Positions 48,637 through 59,907 of a stretch of DNA of 64,000 bases are shown here, in pieces. This DNA comes from Whalleya microplaca. Taxonomy: Eukaryota > Ascomycota > Sordariomycetes > Xylariales > Xylariaceae. Location: contig MU385749.1 of assembly GCA_022497155.1 (NCBI GenBank), positions 124,001 through 188,000 on the forward strand, given 5' to 3'. Both the position numbers and the translations under genes were made by a program. Below the pieces are notes generated by a model that saw nothing but the letters and a program-made list of their open reading frames with translations, had not been told where the DNA came from and searched no databases. Position 1 is the first letter of the stretch; each line of letters begins with the position of its first letter.

Positions 48637-50017
48637 TTACGCCTGAGTAGACTTCGCTTCGACATATCGCTGGAGAGTCTTTTTCTGAAGAGCCCGTTGT
48701 TCGTTGATGATTTCCCACAGCTCCTCATTCTCTTTCCTTAGCTCTTGATCGCCAGCACCATCCCCTGCTGGCTCCTGTAATGAGAGGATAGCTTGTTCCA
48801 GTATGTCGTTGGGGAATCCGTTGGATGTCAACATTTTTCCGAACCTCGTGTCCTCAACCATGTCAGATTCCAACTGGGAGGTGAAGTCATAACTTCGGCT
48901 CCCGAGGAATGGCTTGACGACGGTGACGGGTCTGGTGGTCCGTGGCGACGGAAGTGGCGAGACGAAGACAATATTTGTAACCGAGGCATTCAGGCTTGCT
49001 AGCTCGGTGGAATCCGCACGGCTACTCAGATCCCACCGCAGGATCTGGCCTTGAGGGTGACCCGATAATAGGATTGTGCCATCGTAGTTTAATGCCATGC
49101 ACGACGCTGGTCCTACTTCTGGAGGTATAGCACCAAAGGCCGAGGAAACTTGCACCGCTGTAGAGCTGTGCTCAGAACTCTGGGGACCCAGCAGTGCCTT
49201 CTCGCCAAATAATTCGATTGCATATAGCGAGCCGTCATCAGACGAGACATAGATAGCACGAGCACACGGGTCGAGACACAAGCAGAGGGGCGCACTTGGA
49301 AACAACAAAGTCCGCAGAGCTATGCCGTGCTGGTAATTCCAGATGATGCAGGACTTGTCTTTGCTTGCTGAAACGCAGATATTGGTATCTGGGTTCACGC
49401 TCTGGCTCACTGCCAGGGATGTGATAGCAGCCCTGTGGTTCGACAGAGTCTCCTGGAGTTCATGTTCGATGGTAGAGTCCAGTCCCAACAGCCGAGATAC
49501 TGACCAGACATGAAGATTGGAGTCGTCAGACCCTGTGATCAGGTGGTAAGGCGTGGTAGCGATACAGGTTATTGCCTGGACATGACAGGCAGGGGTAGTT
49601 ACTTGTCTACCGGTGCAGATCTATATATCAATCAGCAAACTATGCAGAGAAATATAAGCCCTTCAAGGTTAGTCAACCTACCTCCCAGACGATCAGCCGT
49701 CCCTCCTGAGACCCTAAGATGAGCACATCGTCTAATAGAACCGCACTACTGATACGTTCTGGAAAGGTGACTAGTGCTTCCTGGTTGCCCTTGGCCCTGG
49801 AGTATACGTGAACTGTGGACTTTCCCTCCTGGGCAGCAAACACGTGCGTGTCGCTTACGGCTAAACAGTTGCGTGGGGTCGAACTCTTCTTGAAGGTATT
49901 TGTGGTTGAGTGACTTGGGTGAAGTGTCTGCTCATATATCCCAACGTCCTTCGCAATGGCCGTATTATTGGCCAATGGTGGCCCGGAAATAGACGTGAAG
50001 TAACTTTCTGTTAACAT
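48637..50017 (-). CDS. pre-rRNA-processing WD40 protein Ipi3
   Basis: Two exons, 50017-49682 and 49620-48637, separated by a 61-nt phase-0 intron (donor GTAGGT, acceptor ATATAG), giving 439 aa. The N-terminus (MLTESYFTSISGPPL, then FKKSSTPRNCLAVS) and WD-repeat pieces such as GSQEGRLIVWEI, HLITGSDDSNLHVWS, CVSASKDKSCIIWNY, YVSSDDGSLYAIE and LLSGHPQGQILRWDL fit the Ipi3/WDR18 family. The C-terminal coiled coil (ELRKENEELWEIINEQRALQ) also fits. Ipi3 works with Ipi1 and Rix1 in the Rix1 complex, which matures pre-60S ribosomal particles and ITS2 in the nucleus, and also has a reported role in replication licensing. Nothing odd was seen. Confidence 0.93.
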
Positions 50018-52782
50018 TTCTTCTATCCTATTTGCTTCAAAGCTGCAAGGGCCCTAAGGAGTACACGCCGAATACAGCTCGTCCTAGGAGGCGAGCTACC
50101 TATGTAGCTAGCTAGCTATGACGACAGCCAGGTCGTGCCTAGGTATCCCTGCGTACTTGGAATAGGCGAAGGTGAAAATCCTGATTGGCTAGGGGTATAG
50201 AAAGTGGGACGATGAGCCTGTGGTGTTGCTGAAAGTAGCTTGGGCTATGTGAATATCATCAAAAGTTGTCGCTTCTAGATATTTGCATTGCTGCTGTAAT
50301 CTTTTTTTTCTCGTTTTGATTTTCTACCTGCATAAAATCCACCTGCAGCTCCGGTCCATGGACCCACCGGCCTGCACGCCTCTGCACGCCTCTAAATTCG
50401 GAGAGCAGCGTGGGGCCCACAGGGCCGGCACTGCAGTGCCCAAGTCGTTGGAAAGGGCTTCCAGGGCTTGGCATACCCTGATATTAGGGTCGCACAGGGA
50501 ACCCCATGCTTTAGGTACAAATTACCTATCTGCCTTACATAATAGTAAGTGCTTTAGCTGCATACTTAGGTATGTACATATATGTAGGATACAATTATCA
50601 ATCATCAATGTCAGCCCATTCTGTCTTCTATCAAAGCTCCACTGGGCATATCTATACTATTATGGTAAGTCAAACCATTCCTTTTTATTTTTTGGATGGA
50701 CGGTTTTGATACACCACTGAGAAGTCATATGAGATAACCAGTACGGAGTAAAGCCCATTTCTCGCCTCTTCGTCATGATGCGGCTTTGAAATCTTAGAGA
50801 TACTGGCTAGCGGCCATCTCAGCTCAATTCAAGTGACACATGTTTCTTATGTTCCTCATATTCCAAGGAAAGTTTCTTCGTTGATCTGTCGTGCATAGGC
50901 GGATCACTGCATGTCTACAACCCTTTGAGCAACTGGGCAATATCGCTTCACTAGAGCTCTCTCGGCCAACGGTTACTTACACAAGTCGTCTATCTATCTA
51001 ATTGGCACTATCATTGCGCCTAGAGCCTTTGTCACTGTCTAGCTGTCTCATCTGTGGACTTCCCATTGGCCATTAGCCCCTATACTTAGTATGTACGACT
51101 TTCATAGACGAGGCAAGCTAAGTTAAGCTAGTTGATGGGAAAAAGACCATACAATACTACATACTATAATAGTATAGTACTATAGTCAGAGTACGCTATA
51201 GGCTCGGCCGCAGCAGCGTACGCATGTCTGGGCTCGGCAGGGTCAACCCGATGTTGGATAGCGCTGGAGGTAGTCCCAATTCCAAAGTAGCGTAGCGCCG
51301 GGAGGCCATTTTGACACGAACCATCCCAATCTAGAGGCTAGAGCCCACAGGTCCAGCTTTGACCTGAATGGCCAAGCAAGCAACCTTGAACGCAACCTTG
51401 AACGCAACGTGAGCGCCCGGCTGTCGTGTTACCCATTCTGTGCAACGGCAATCGGGACAAAACCTGCTCGAGTCGACAGGAACTCGATTGTCCATGTTTT
51501 TCCATGGTCGTCGCCGGTTCATCGCATAAGGCCGACCTCAAATAAATATACAATACCGTTGGTAATTATTAAAGCCACACACAGGACGGATTTGGGAGGA
51601 GACAGGGCTTGACTTATTAAGCTGTCCTGAAGATCAATGGCACCTGATAGTCCGAGCCCAGCTTTGTGAGACACATTACATACTGGGGTCGTTTAGTGCC
51701 AGAGGGGATGTCGCTTAGAGCGCGTCTTTTTGTTGATCGTCCGCGAGGACTCTCCACCATTACAAAGTAGATCTCGAGACGTGATCAATTCTCCGGGCAA
51801 GTCAGCAGCTTTGACAGCTCATTAGAATATCGGGAGAGGAGATCCCCGGATTAGGGAATACTCCAAATATGATATCGTGGGAAATAGGCCATTGGTTGGT
51901 CGGCCTTGCATAATTTCCAGAAGAATGGCAGCGTTGCATCGTATTTCATCGCCTCAATCAAATGGCCCTGGCGGGACGTTGCTGTGGCCAATACTACCCT
52001 AGAAGCGATCCCTTGGCAAAGATCGGATAGCTTGTCTCTCTTGACAGGCAGACAGGTCTGCGATAGGCTTGCAGCGGTCAACATGTGGGAAGAAGCAAGG
52101 GTGGGCGGGTTCACTCCAAGTTCTATCACAGTACGTTAGTTCTGCCGCCTTGTCTCAAGTCGACTGTTGTCATAGGGGTCTTGTGTAAGCCATGACGGCC
52201 ATCGTGACAGCATTAGAAGAATGTGACTGTCAATAGTGCTCAAGATGGGATTGATTTGACTGATAGGCCCACCCGTTTTGGTACATGCTAATAATTCTCT
52301 TCCTTCCCTTTCGGCCCTTGCCCCTTGCCAACGTTGGCGGAACCCCTGGCTGCTCGGGTGCTCGTGGGGTTCATCTCTTTGTCGAATTACGAAAAAGTGC
52401 TAATTTGGGTATGCCATGTTATTATGCTAGGATCCCTGTACACACAGAGCTCAACACTCCTCTGGGTCTTCCTATCCTTTGTATTCTGACCTTCTGTAGC
52501 TTCAGTCTTTTCACACAACTCCGTGTTTCTGCAGTTCGTGCAGATAGTCGTTGGCGCCTTCCAAGCGTTATCGTGTCCCTTGCTTTGGCGGTCTGCTCGA
52601 GCCAATTCTCCGGAACAACCCGTGACAGATTTGGACCCGTCGACAGGACCACCTCTCTCCACTCAGGTCGATAATTCTTGCGACCAGAGGATTGGGTGTT
52701 TATATGGGAGAGCTTTCCCCGCGACATCATACCCTCCTATAGAGCCTCCTTCCGATCCAATTTGACGAAAACCGACGACACA
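50018..52782. other. intergenic and long leader, no supported gene
   Basis: The divergent space between Ipi3 (-) and the 677-aa gene (+). It probably holds both promoters. Short palindromic AT text with two overlapping tatagtactata-type inversions lies at about 51160-51190. From 52270 the DNA is CT-rich, likely leader of the gene at 52783. No RNA gene or conserved frame recognised. Confidence 0.45.
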
Positions 52783-54816
52783 ATGGCGACCTGTGAACCC
52801 CTCTTCGACTGCAACTTGCCGGAAATGCTGGTGGTGGATTTGGAACAGTCGTGTGATGTCTTCAAGTCGAGACACTTGACTGCAGGTGCTCCAGCACCTT
52901 CGTTGGCTGATGATGGAAGCAAGAGACGGTACTCACTACAGGACAGTTCGCTAAGGCCCCCCGCCATTTCGTCCCATCATGCGGAGTTCATATCGAGGAC
53001 TAGGTCATTACAAACTGTCGAACAGAAACATTCACAGTACATCACCGTGGGCTATAAACGACAGCAGAACAATAACGACTGTGACACTTCTAGCAGTGAA
53101 TCATCCGCAGGTGGCCTGGAACCCCCTTCAATCAGTGCCCAGGACGCGTCGATAACCACACCGGCCACTTCAGTCAGCTCGGAAAAAGTCGACTCACCCT
53201 TTTTATCAAATCGTGGAGTCCCTACCGATAAATCACCTGGAGGGAGCTGGATGGACCTGGATATGGAAGAAGTTGCAATTGCAGAGCGAAGGTGCAGCAG
53301 TATGATCCTCCACCCTCCACCACTGCATCATTTGACCAGACGTGATGATGCAGGAGATTTACGGAGTATGTCGTTGAATTCGGGAGCCCCCCGACCGAAG
53401 TTGACCAGTCCTTCTGGATCGTCCTCTACTATTGCCAAAATGTCAACTACTAAGGAACAGGAGAGAACTATATCACCTCCGCCTCCGACCAAGGTTCCTG
53501 AACGCCGGTCTTCTCTTTCTTTTCATAAACAATACCCCGTCCTTCCCCAGATCAATGTTTCGCCCCTTCTACCACCATCACGATCCACTACATCTTTACC
53601 ACAGGAAACTTCTTCGGGCCTCAGACCTTCTCCGGTCCCACCTGAGACGCCAAAGAGCCAAATCATTCCGAACGAGGACAACAGGTCGAGCAGCACACCC
53701 TCTACAGGATCTCCCGCAGGAACCCTTAGGACGGAGCAACCTACTCTTATGGCAGGACCGCTGAGCCCCATGATCGTTTCGCCTCAAGTCGACGTCGAAT
53801 CTTGGCTGGAGTCCAGTGTCGATAACTATGCTTATAATAGTGCTCACCAAAGAGGAGGCGACGTCCCACACACGCCCACGCCGCTTCCTCCAGATGTCAT
53901 CGACACCATTCGAGTCTCAGTGTCGTGTTTCCCGGAGACCATGCTCCTCTGCTCTAGTCTTTCGATCGAGACTATCCGCAGTCTCTCTAGAAGACTGAAG
54001 TATGGGACAGAGAGTCTGGCCAGCGAGTCACAAACCATCGTCCCCTCAGAGTCGAAACAGAACAAATGGAAATGGAATCCGTTCCAGAAGCAGTCATCGC
54101 CGTCCAGCGATGAAGCTCCTAGCCCACCACGAAATAACTATGCAGATGTTCTAACTTCGAGATACAACCCAGGATGGGTTAGGAATCCGGATTGGTCAGC
54201 GATTCAGAACCTCTTTCCCGCAGGCACCGACTACCTATGTGACGCGCTCTACGCTCATATAGTAGCGTATAATTATATCACATCGCTCTGTCCGCGGTCC
54301 GCCTTGATCAATCCCACCTCGAGACCGGCCTCCAAGTCCTCGTCCTCCAAGACGCCTTCGGATCTAGACCTCCGCCTCTCCATCGACCAGCGAACCTCGA
54401 TCTCAGACAGCATGATGATCCCGCATAAGGCAGCCAGCCTACTAGGCCTACAGGACGACCCGGACGCGCCGATCCCCGAGCCGCCGTCGACGCGCTGCAA
54501 CACGCTGCGTAGCAAGCGGTCGCTGTTCGCGCTCCCGAAGCCGCCTGAGGGCGGGCGGCCTCGGACGTCGGCCACCCCGGGCCCCCACGGCCACCGGAAG
54601 GTGCCGTCGGACCAGGCCGGGCAGACGCTGAAGGACCTGCGGCTGGGGCTGGCGCGGTGCATCGCGCGCCTGGTGGCCACGCTGCGGCTCGCCAACAGCG
54701 GGCAGCTGCCCAACGCGGCATCGACGATCGAGGGGATCACGCCGCCGCGGCGCGAGGAGGACCCCGACTTCATGCGTGCGCTGTGCGAGATCGTGCGGGT
54801 CTGCGAGGAGCGGTAG
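52783..54816 (+). CDS. conserved-looking serine-rich fungal protein, unknown function
   Basis: Single exon from ATG 52783, 677 aa (the frame is open for 35 more codons upstream but without an ATG). It begins MATCEPLFDCNLPEMLVVD. Residues about 30-370 are Ser/Thr/Pro-rich and disordered. An ordered part follows (about 400-525) with TIRVSVSCFPETMLLCSS, SIETIRSLSRRLKYG, and the Trp/Asn-rich RYNPGWVRNPDWSAIQNLFP then DYLCDALYAHIVAYNYI. The end is helical (LKDLRLGLARCIARLVATLR). No membrane segment or catalytic motif seen. GC content jumps in the last 350 bp (54470-54800), which produces long opposite-strand frames. The ordered core suggests a protein retained across filamentous fungi, but I do not recognise a named family. 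Confidence 0.75.
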   Translation: MATCEPLFDCNLPEMLVVDLEQSCDVFKSRHLTAGAPAPSLADDGSKRRYSLQDSSLRPPAISSHHAEFISRTRSLQTVEQKHSQYITVGYKRQQNNNDCDTSSSESSAGGLEPPSISAQDASITTPATSVSSEKVDSPFLSNRGVPTDKSPGGSWMDLDMEEVAIAERRCSSMILHPPPLHHLTRRDDAGDLRSMSLNSGAPRPKLTSPSGSSSTIAKMSTTKEQERTISPPPPTKVPERRSSLSFHKQYPVLPQINVSPLLPPSRSTTSLPQETSSGLRPSPVPPETPKSQIIPNEDNRSSSTPSTGSPAGTLRTEQPTLMAGPLSPMIVSPQVDVESWLESSVDNYAYNSAHQRGGDVPHTPTPLPPDVIDTIRVSVSCFPETMLLCSSLSIETIRSLSRRLKYGTESLASESQTIVPSESKQNKWKWNPFQKQSSPSSDEAPSPPRNNYADVLTSRYNPGWVRNPDWSAIQNLFPAGTDYLCDALYAHIVAYNYITSLCPRSALINPTSRPASKSSSSKTPSDLDLRLSIDQRTSISDSMMIPHKAASLLGLQDDPDAPIPEPPSTRCNTLRSKRSLFALPKPPEGGRPRTSATPGPHGHRKVPSDQAGQTLKDLRLGLARCIARLVATLRLANSGQLPNAASTIEGITPPRREEDPDFMRALCEIVRVCEER

Positions 54817-56165
54817 AGTCGTCTTCCCCGCTGATTTGCTGATGGTGATTGCTAGGGATCACGGATTGGAATGGAGGGGAAAGTGATGATGTGCTGGCGT
54901 CTGCATGTCGTCACATATCGGTTTGCCTTGCCTTGCCTATGATGCAAGGGCGGCTATGCATGCATGCAGGGACGGCCCTACTTACAGAGGGCGTGCAGGA
55001 GTTCGCTCGCTTATACCAGCACATGGGGGAATTGCGACCCCTGTTCATTCACGATGATTTTATTCCCATATCGTTATTTTCCCGCGTTCGTTTTTACACC
55101 CGGTATGGCCTTTCTAGCGAGTTTATTGCTTACTTCGTCACATACCTTATAACTGTTTATACTCTATAATGCATGCCCCGAGCGCGTTCGCTTTATCCGT
55201 TTTATTAGTTCACTCGTTGGGAGATGAGGGAGAGCGGGAGCAGGAGCACGAGGAAGAAAGCAGCAAAAGCAGAATTTCAAGCATCCATTATTTGTTATTA
55301 TATGGAACTTCCGCGAGGGGGGGGGTTGAAATAAACACCCTCGCTTGCGTATGAAAATGGGACTACGGAATATTCGATCGACACGGAAGACAAACATGGA
55401 TGGTGCACGGGAAATATTTCACGTAAACGGCGTATGCAGAGGAAGCGTGATGGATTATACTTACATTACCAGTATTAGAAAATTTCGGCGAGTTATCAAA
55501 TCAAGACGCTCATACTATAATACCCAACCCCCCTGGCGTCGAGGAAAGGGAAAAACGAAAGCAGGACAGGCAGGTCTGGCAAATGCCGAATGTGCGGATG
55601 TGGGGGAGAGTTTGCCGTGTACAATATACGCCATGCCTCCTCCGTTCGCTGCATAGCTTTATCGTGCGCAGAGTTGTCGGGCATGGGTTACCCTACCCGA
55701 TGAATATACATAATGATTCACACCATGTGCCGAGATCTATCCCGTGCAGATCGTGATTGCTCACAGGGAACAGATCTTTGCTGGCTGACTGGGATGGCCG
55801 ATTCATTACGTACGTGTAGTATCGAGCTTTTCGATGCATATAGCCGCTTCATCAGCATCAAGCAATGGTACAGTTACCAAATTACGTACGTAGATATGTT
55901 TCGGGGATCACTGCTATGTGCTGCATTGCCATGTTTGAAATAAAGTCATCACAGTACAAACTCACATCATAAATGAATTCCCCGCTCCATGTTGTTGCTC
56001 ATACCAGATAACGGCATCCCGAGTTTCGGATCACAGTGAAGATCACCGCTTGTTTGCAATGTTTCACTTAGATTTCGTATACTCGCACAGCATGCCTGCA
56101 GGATAACGTTACCCAGACAGCCAGATCCGACACGATTATGCAGCTAATCTCCCATAGGAACGCAA
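54817..56165. other. intergenic between convergent genes
   Basis: 3' regions of the 677-aa gene (+) and the membrane-protein gene (-). It includes short frames and a G-run at about 55317-55325, but nothing recognisable. Confidence 0.5.
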
Positions 56166-57451
56166 TCACGACTTGTACTCAACCGCGTCATCGAAAGCAT
56201 GGCGATCCCTAGCCACGCCTTCAACCTGCCCCCTCTCTACCATATCATCCAAGCCCGAGAAGCCGGTCGACGTCCGCGTCATCGACGCCGGCCACGATCC
56301 ACTGCCGCCCAAGCTGTCCGGGTATGGCGGCGAACTCGGATACGGTGGTGAGCCCGGCGTGCCGCCGTTCGCCTGCCGCGGGAGGTTATCCACCGTCGGC
56401 GTGGCGAAGCGGCCGTGCATCTGCAGCGTCTTCGCGTGGGCATTGCTCAGCCCGAGCAGGCCGGCCGTGACGAGCAGGAGCACCATGAAGATGATGGAGC
56501 CGACCTGGGTCATGTTGCCGCTGAAGGCGGCGACCAGGTAGACGGTCAGCTTGGCGGCGGCCTCGAGGTAGCCGTCGACGTGGGTCTTGGCCGACAGCCA
56601 CGTCGTCGTGGTGATGGCCTGCAGGTCCTCGGCCATGCCGCGCAGACACACGGACCGCCCGTGCCCGAGGTCGACGAGGTACTCCGTCAGGAGGTCGCTC
56701 AGGTCCGGCTTCGGCGGGGGGATGACCGGCGGTTTCGTGCGCTGCTTTATCACCCAGATGTTGAGGATGCGCGAGAACATCAGCGCTAGGAGGAGAGCCA
56801 CGCCCCACCCTGCTTTCCTGTCAGCTTTCCTCACGTACGCAGGCCCGGGGAAAAGGAGGAGGGAAGGGTATGGGGGTACTGGCATTCGCGCAGCAGGATC
56901 ATGAACACGAACGCAGCGATCGTGAGCACGGGACTGGCGAGGTACAGGACGTGGGAATACCATCCCAGGTCCGCGCCCTGGTCCTGCCAGATGGTCCCGC
57001 GCTGGCTCTGGCGTTTGCCGCCCCGTGAGAAATAGTTCCGGTCTGGCATCCTGCCGACGTCCACGATGGTTTTCTGCCCGGACTCGCCTACGTGTTTGAG
57101 ATACCGCAGAGTCGCCGTGTTGGTGATGTTGTACGTGGACGTCTTGCCCTCATACAGCTCAACGGCGCTGTAATCCATCTTGCCGTCGAGGGCATCCGCG
57201 GCCTGTTGGTAATGCAGACCGGGTGCCAGGAGCAGCGCGTCTAGCCATGATGAACCGCCAACTAGTCTCGTACGCTGTGCTATGGTACCGAGGTCCGCGA
57301 GCGCTATGAGACCGCTCGATGAGAGTTCGAAGTGGGGAATGGGGGTTTGCGTCCAGTTTGGAAACGAAGCCGCACGCTTGATTATGGTCTAGGCGGACTG
57401 TTAATATGTTGGAGCCAACATCAGATTGAGGCGATCTCGGCCCACCTCCAT
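56166..57451 (-). CDS. multi-pass membrane protein, unknown function
   Basis: Two well-supported exons, 57388-56880 and 56817-56166, plus a tentative first exon of six bases (ATGGAG, 57451-57446; donor GTGGGC, TTAAC branch, acceptor CTAG), giving 388 aa. The main junction reads LLREC-Q-KAGWGVALLL (donor GTACCC is weak; acceptor CTGACAG). An outward-facing N-terminal region with an N-glycosylation site (NITN) precedes about four hydrophobic segments: VLYLASPVLTIAAFVFMILL, WGVALLLALMFSRILNIWVI, LTVYLVAAFSG and IIFMVLLLVTAGLLGL. The tail is Pro/Gly/Ser-rich. The third positions are GC-rich. I do not recognise the family. The N-terminal exon is uncertain; if wrong, the first in-frame Met is at 57178. 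Confidence 0.7.
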
Positions 57452-58431
57452 TGCCGAAGATCTCTCTGGCTATCTTCAGATGGCAAGGAGCTCTTTAGTA
57501 CTTCGTTTGAACGCTTAAGATCGAACTCGGTGTGGGGATCACTTGATAGGAGAGTTTACGGTAATAATTGGATATAACAGAGACTATACTCTATCGTGAG
57601 AGGCCGAGAACTGCTTGAGACCAGCATGCTCGCCTGGGCTGCCTGGCAGCCGGGATTAATGTAGGTATCCTACATAGACAAAGACACGGCGATCATTTGA
57701 TAGCCTCACCACCAAACTCGGTGCGGCTTACAGAATGGATGGTTTGGGCTGTCGTTCGCTGATCATTCGGTAATTGTGCGTTACCGAAGCAACCATAAGC
57801 AGCTTATACCTACATAGTAGCAACCTTGAACTGAAAGGATTCAGCCAATAAAACCCCAAGAGTAGGATCACAAGCTCATGTGTATGGCTACACAAGTAGA
57901 TGATTACACCCTCAAGAAACTACCGCCCAGCCTGCCTTACCACCTTCAACCTAGCCTTGTTAGATAAGGCGTGTCTGCCTATTGTATAAAGGTAGATTTA
58001 GGACTAAGGTAATAGTGTTCGTAAGAGATCTGCAGTAATAGGAAGGGATTCCTAGGTAAAGCTTATGTAGGGAGGTACATGTACCTGGGTCAACGGTTGG
58101 TTGGTTGGGGAGGAGTCAGGGAGCGGGTGGGGAGGAGTTAGTGGCAGCTGACCGTATCCTCCCCTGTCTTCCCCAGAACTCGATCCCTGTCTAGACGCAT
58201 GATTGTAACGCCGAAGGCCAAAAGGAACGGATAATTAGGTAGGTCCAGGCCCGCCCTGTGTTATCGATAAGAGCTCCGACCCGATAAGAGCGTCGATCCC
58301 CGTCCCAGGAACCTTGTTACTTTATTACTTACTTCCAACAAGGTGCTTCTGCCTCCTACCTTATCCATCGGATTTCATCGCTCGAGGCTACAGATCGCTC
58401 GGGAACAAGCATTAGTTAACATGACTTGACA
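57452..58431. other. divergent promoter region, membrane gene / atg29
   Basis: About 1 kb between head-to-head genes, so it should contain both promoters. ggttggttgggg and ggagtcagggagcggg words lie at about 58093-58126. A minimal upstream reading frame (ATG ACT TGA) at 58421-58429 lies immediately before the Atg29 ATG. Confidence 0.5.
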
Positions 58432-59907
58432 ATGGCATCGTCACAGTCAGAACCGACCTACACGGTCTTCGTCCGACTCCCCTTTCCTCGGGGCGACTTT
58501 GTTGATCCTCCACCTGTAAGTGCTTCTTCCATCCCAATGCGTTGAGTTTAGGGCTAACTGGTGCAAGGCGAACTGGGATTCATCCAAGGACGAGGCTCTA
58601 TGGAGCATTATCTCTAAACTCTCTAAGACAGATACGGATGCCAAGACGGAGATAGATTGTAAGTCAACCTATGCACATGACAGCTCTCTACCTCGTGACT
58701 AACAGCTAGAAGGGAATGAGGTGTAGGTTCAATTCCCGTTTCCCCGATTGAGACTTTGCCAACCTGTAGTCATCAGCGCGAACAAATTCGAGGTTACCGT
58801 CGATTTCCTCACCCAACAAGTCGCTTGGCTTACAGAGCGCCATGCATCCCAAGTTCGAGCCCAGATGCGCAAGGCTGCGGCCGCAACGAAAGGCTCATCA
58901 GCACCTTCGCCCCAACCAGGCGCCGACGGCCCACTAGCAGCCGAATCCATGCGAAGAACCGGCTCTGGTGGTGGACAACCTCGAGTGCCTTCGGCGTTGT
59001 CGATCCGGAGGGACTCGCCATTGCCTCGCAATGATGGCAGCCTGCCCGGCACTCCACTGAGGAGCACACCACGACCAACCGCAACCCGCACATCCTCATC
59101 GAACACCGCCGTCATCACCACTCGCAACTTAGGCGGCAGCAGCAAGGCGCCGGCCAGGCCTGGAGCTGATATGCAGCGACGACGTCTAGCCTCGCTTCCC
59201 GTCACCACCTCGGCCGACGAGGAAGATCCCGACCCTCCTTCCGAACCAGCCGAGTCGAGCTCGGCTTCGACTTCTTCCTCTTCAAGCCCGGCACAATCCA
59301 GAATCATCCGCCGGCCCCCACGATTCCAAAGCAAGGACGCTGAATCCTCCTTTGCGGACGATGAAGATGCCGAGCCCGCTTTCTTGCCTTACAGACCGCC
59401 AACAACCGGATCCACCAGCGGGCAACATGATCTCAGCGCGACGCTCCGTGGTGATCCGCAAGACTATGCGAACCACCGCCACTCGAAGGGTTCGAGTCGA
59501 GACCAAACCCACCAGTCTCTGACATCCGACTCGTCGACGAGCTCCGCGGCCATAGTGCCGAGGGTCTCTTCTCATAAGAGTGGGCCCAGTAATCCACTTT
59601 CGCCTCGTCGCACCATGGAGCTCGCGGGACGCAGCCCCGGTGGTAAAGGAAAGGGGTACTCCCGCGACAGCGACGGGACGCCCAGTATGGGCAGCAGCTT
59701 CAGCGACCTTGATGGTATGGCATCCCATCGATCAATCTAGGTGTGTAGATTTACTGACAACGCTTAGATGCTTCCGTGACACAGTCTGCTCTAGAAGAAG
59801 CTCTAGCGAGCAAACTGCAAGATGGCGGCACAATTAACTTAAGTAGTCTTGGAGGAACTATCAGCAATGCGTTCAGGAGTAGGTATCTACCCAAGTCGGG
59901 CCAATAG
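58432..59907 (+). CDS. autophagy-related protein Atg29
   Basis: Five-exon model, 420 aa: exons 58432-58515, 58568-58658, 58713-58722, 58777-59714, 59768-59907. The N-terminus shows the Atg29 domain: YTVFVRLPFPRGDFVDPP, then W(D)SSKDEALWSIISKLS, IDWNEVANKFEVTVDFL and QVAWLTERHASQVRAQMRK (1 to about 105). The rest is a long Ser/Pro-rich disordered tail, ending in a short ordered segment (ALEEALASKLQDGGTINLSS). Atg29 joins Atg17 and Atg31 in the scaffold that starts phagophore assembly. Exon 3 has only 10 nt but is needed to restore W-N-E-V. A three-codon upstream frame at 58421 overlaps the leader. Confidence 0.92.

Noticed and set aside
48261..48728. 155-codon minus frame overlapping the Ipi3 3' end
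   Set aside because: Different frame from Ipi3, no motif; the Ipi3 coiled coil explains the coding sequence.
54273..54773. 166-codon minus frame opposite the 677-aa gene
   Set aside because: Caused by local GC bias; no motif.
58723..58745. tRNA T-arm-like text (aggttcaattcccg)
   Set aside because: No matching acceptor, D or anticodon arms upstream; the bases lie in an atg29 intron required by phase.
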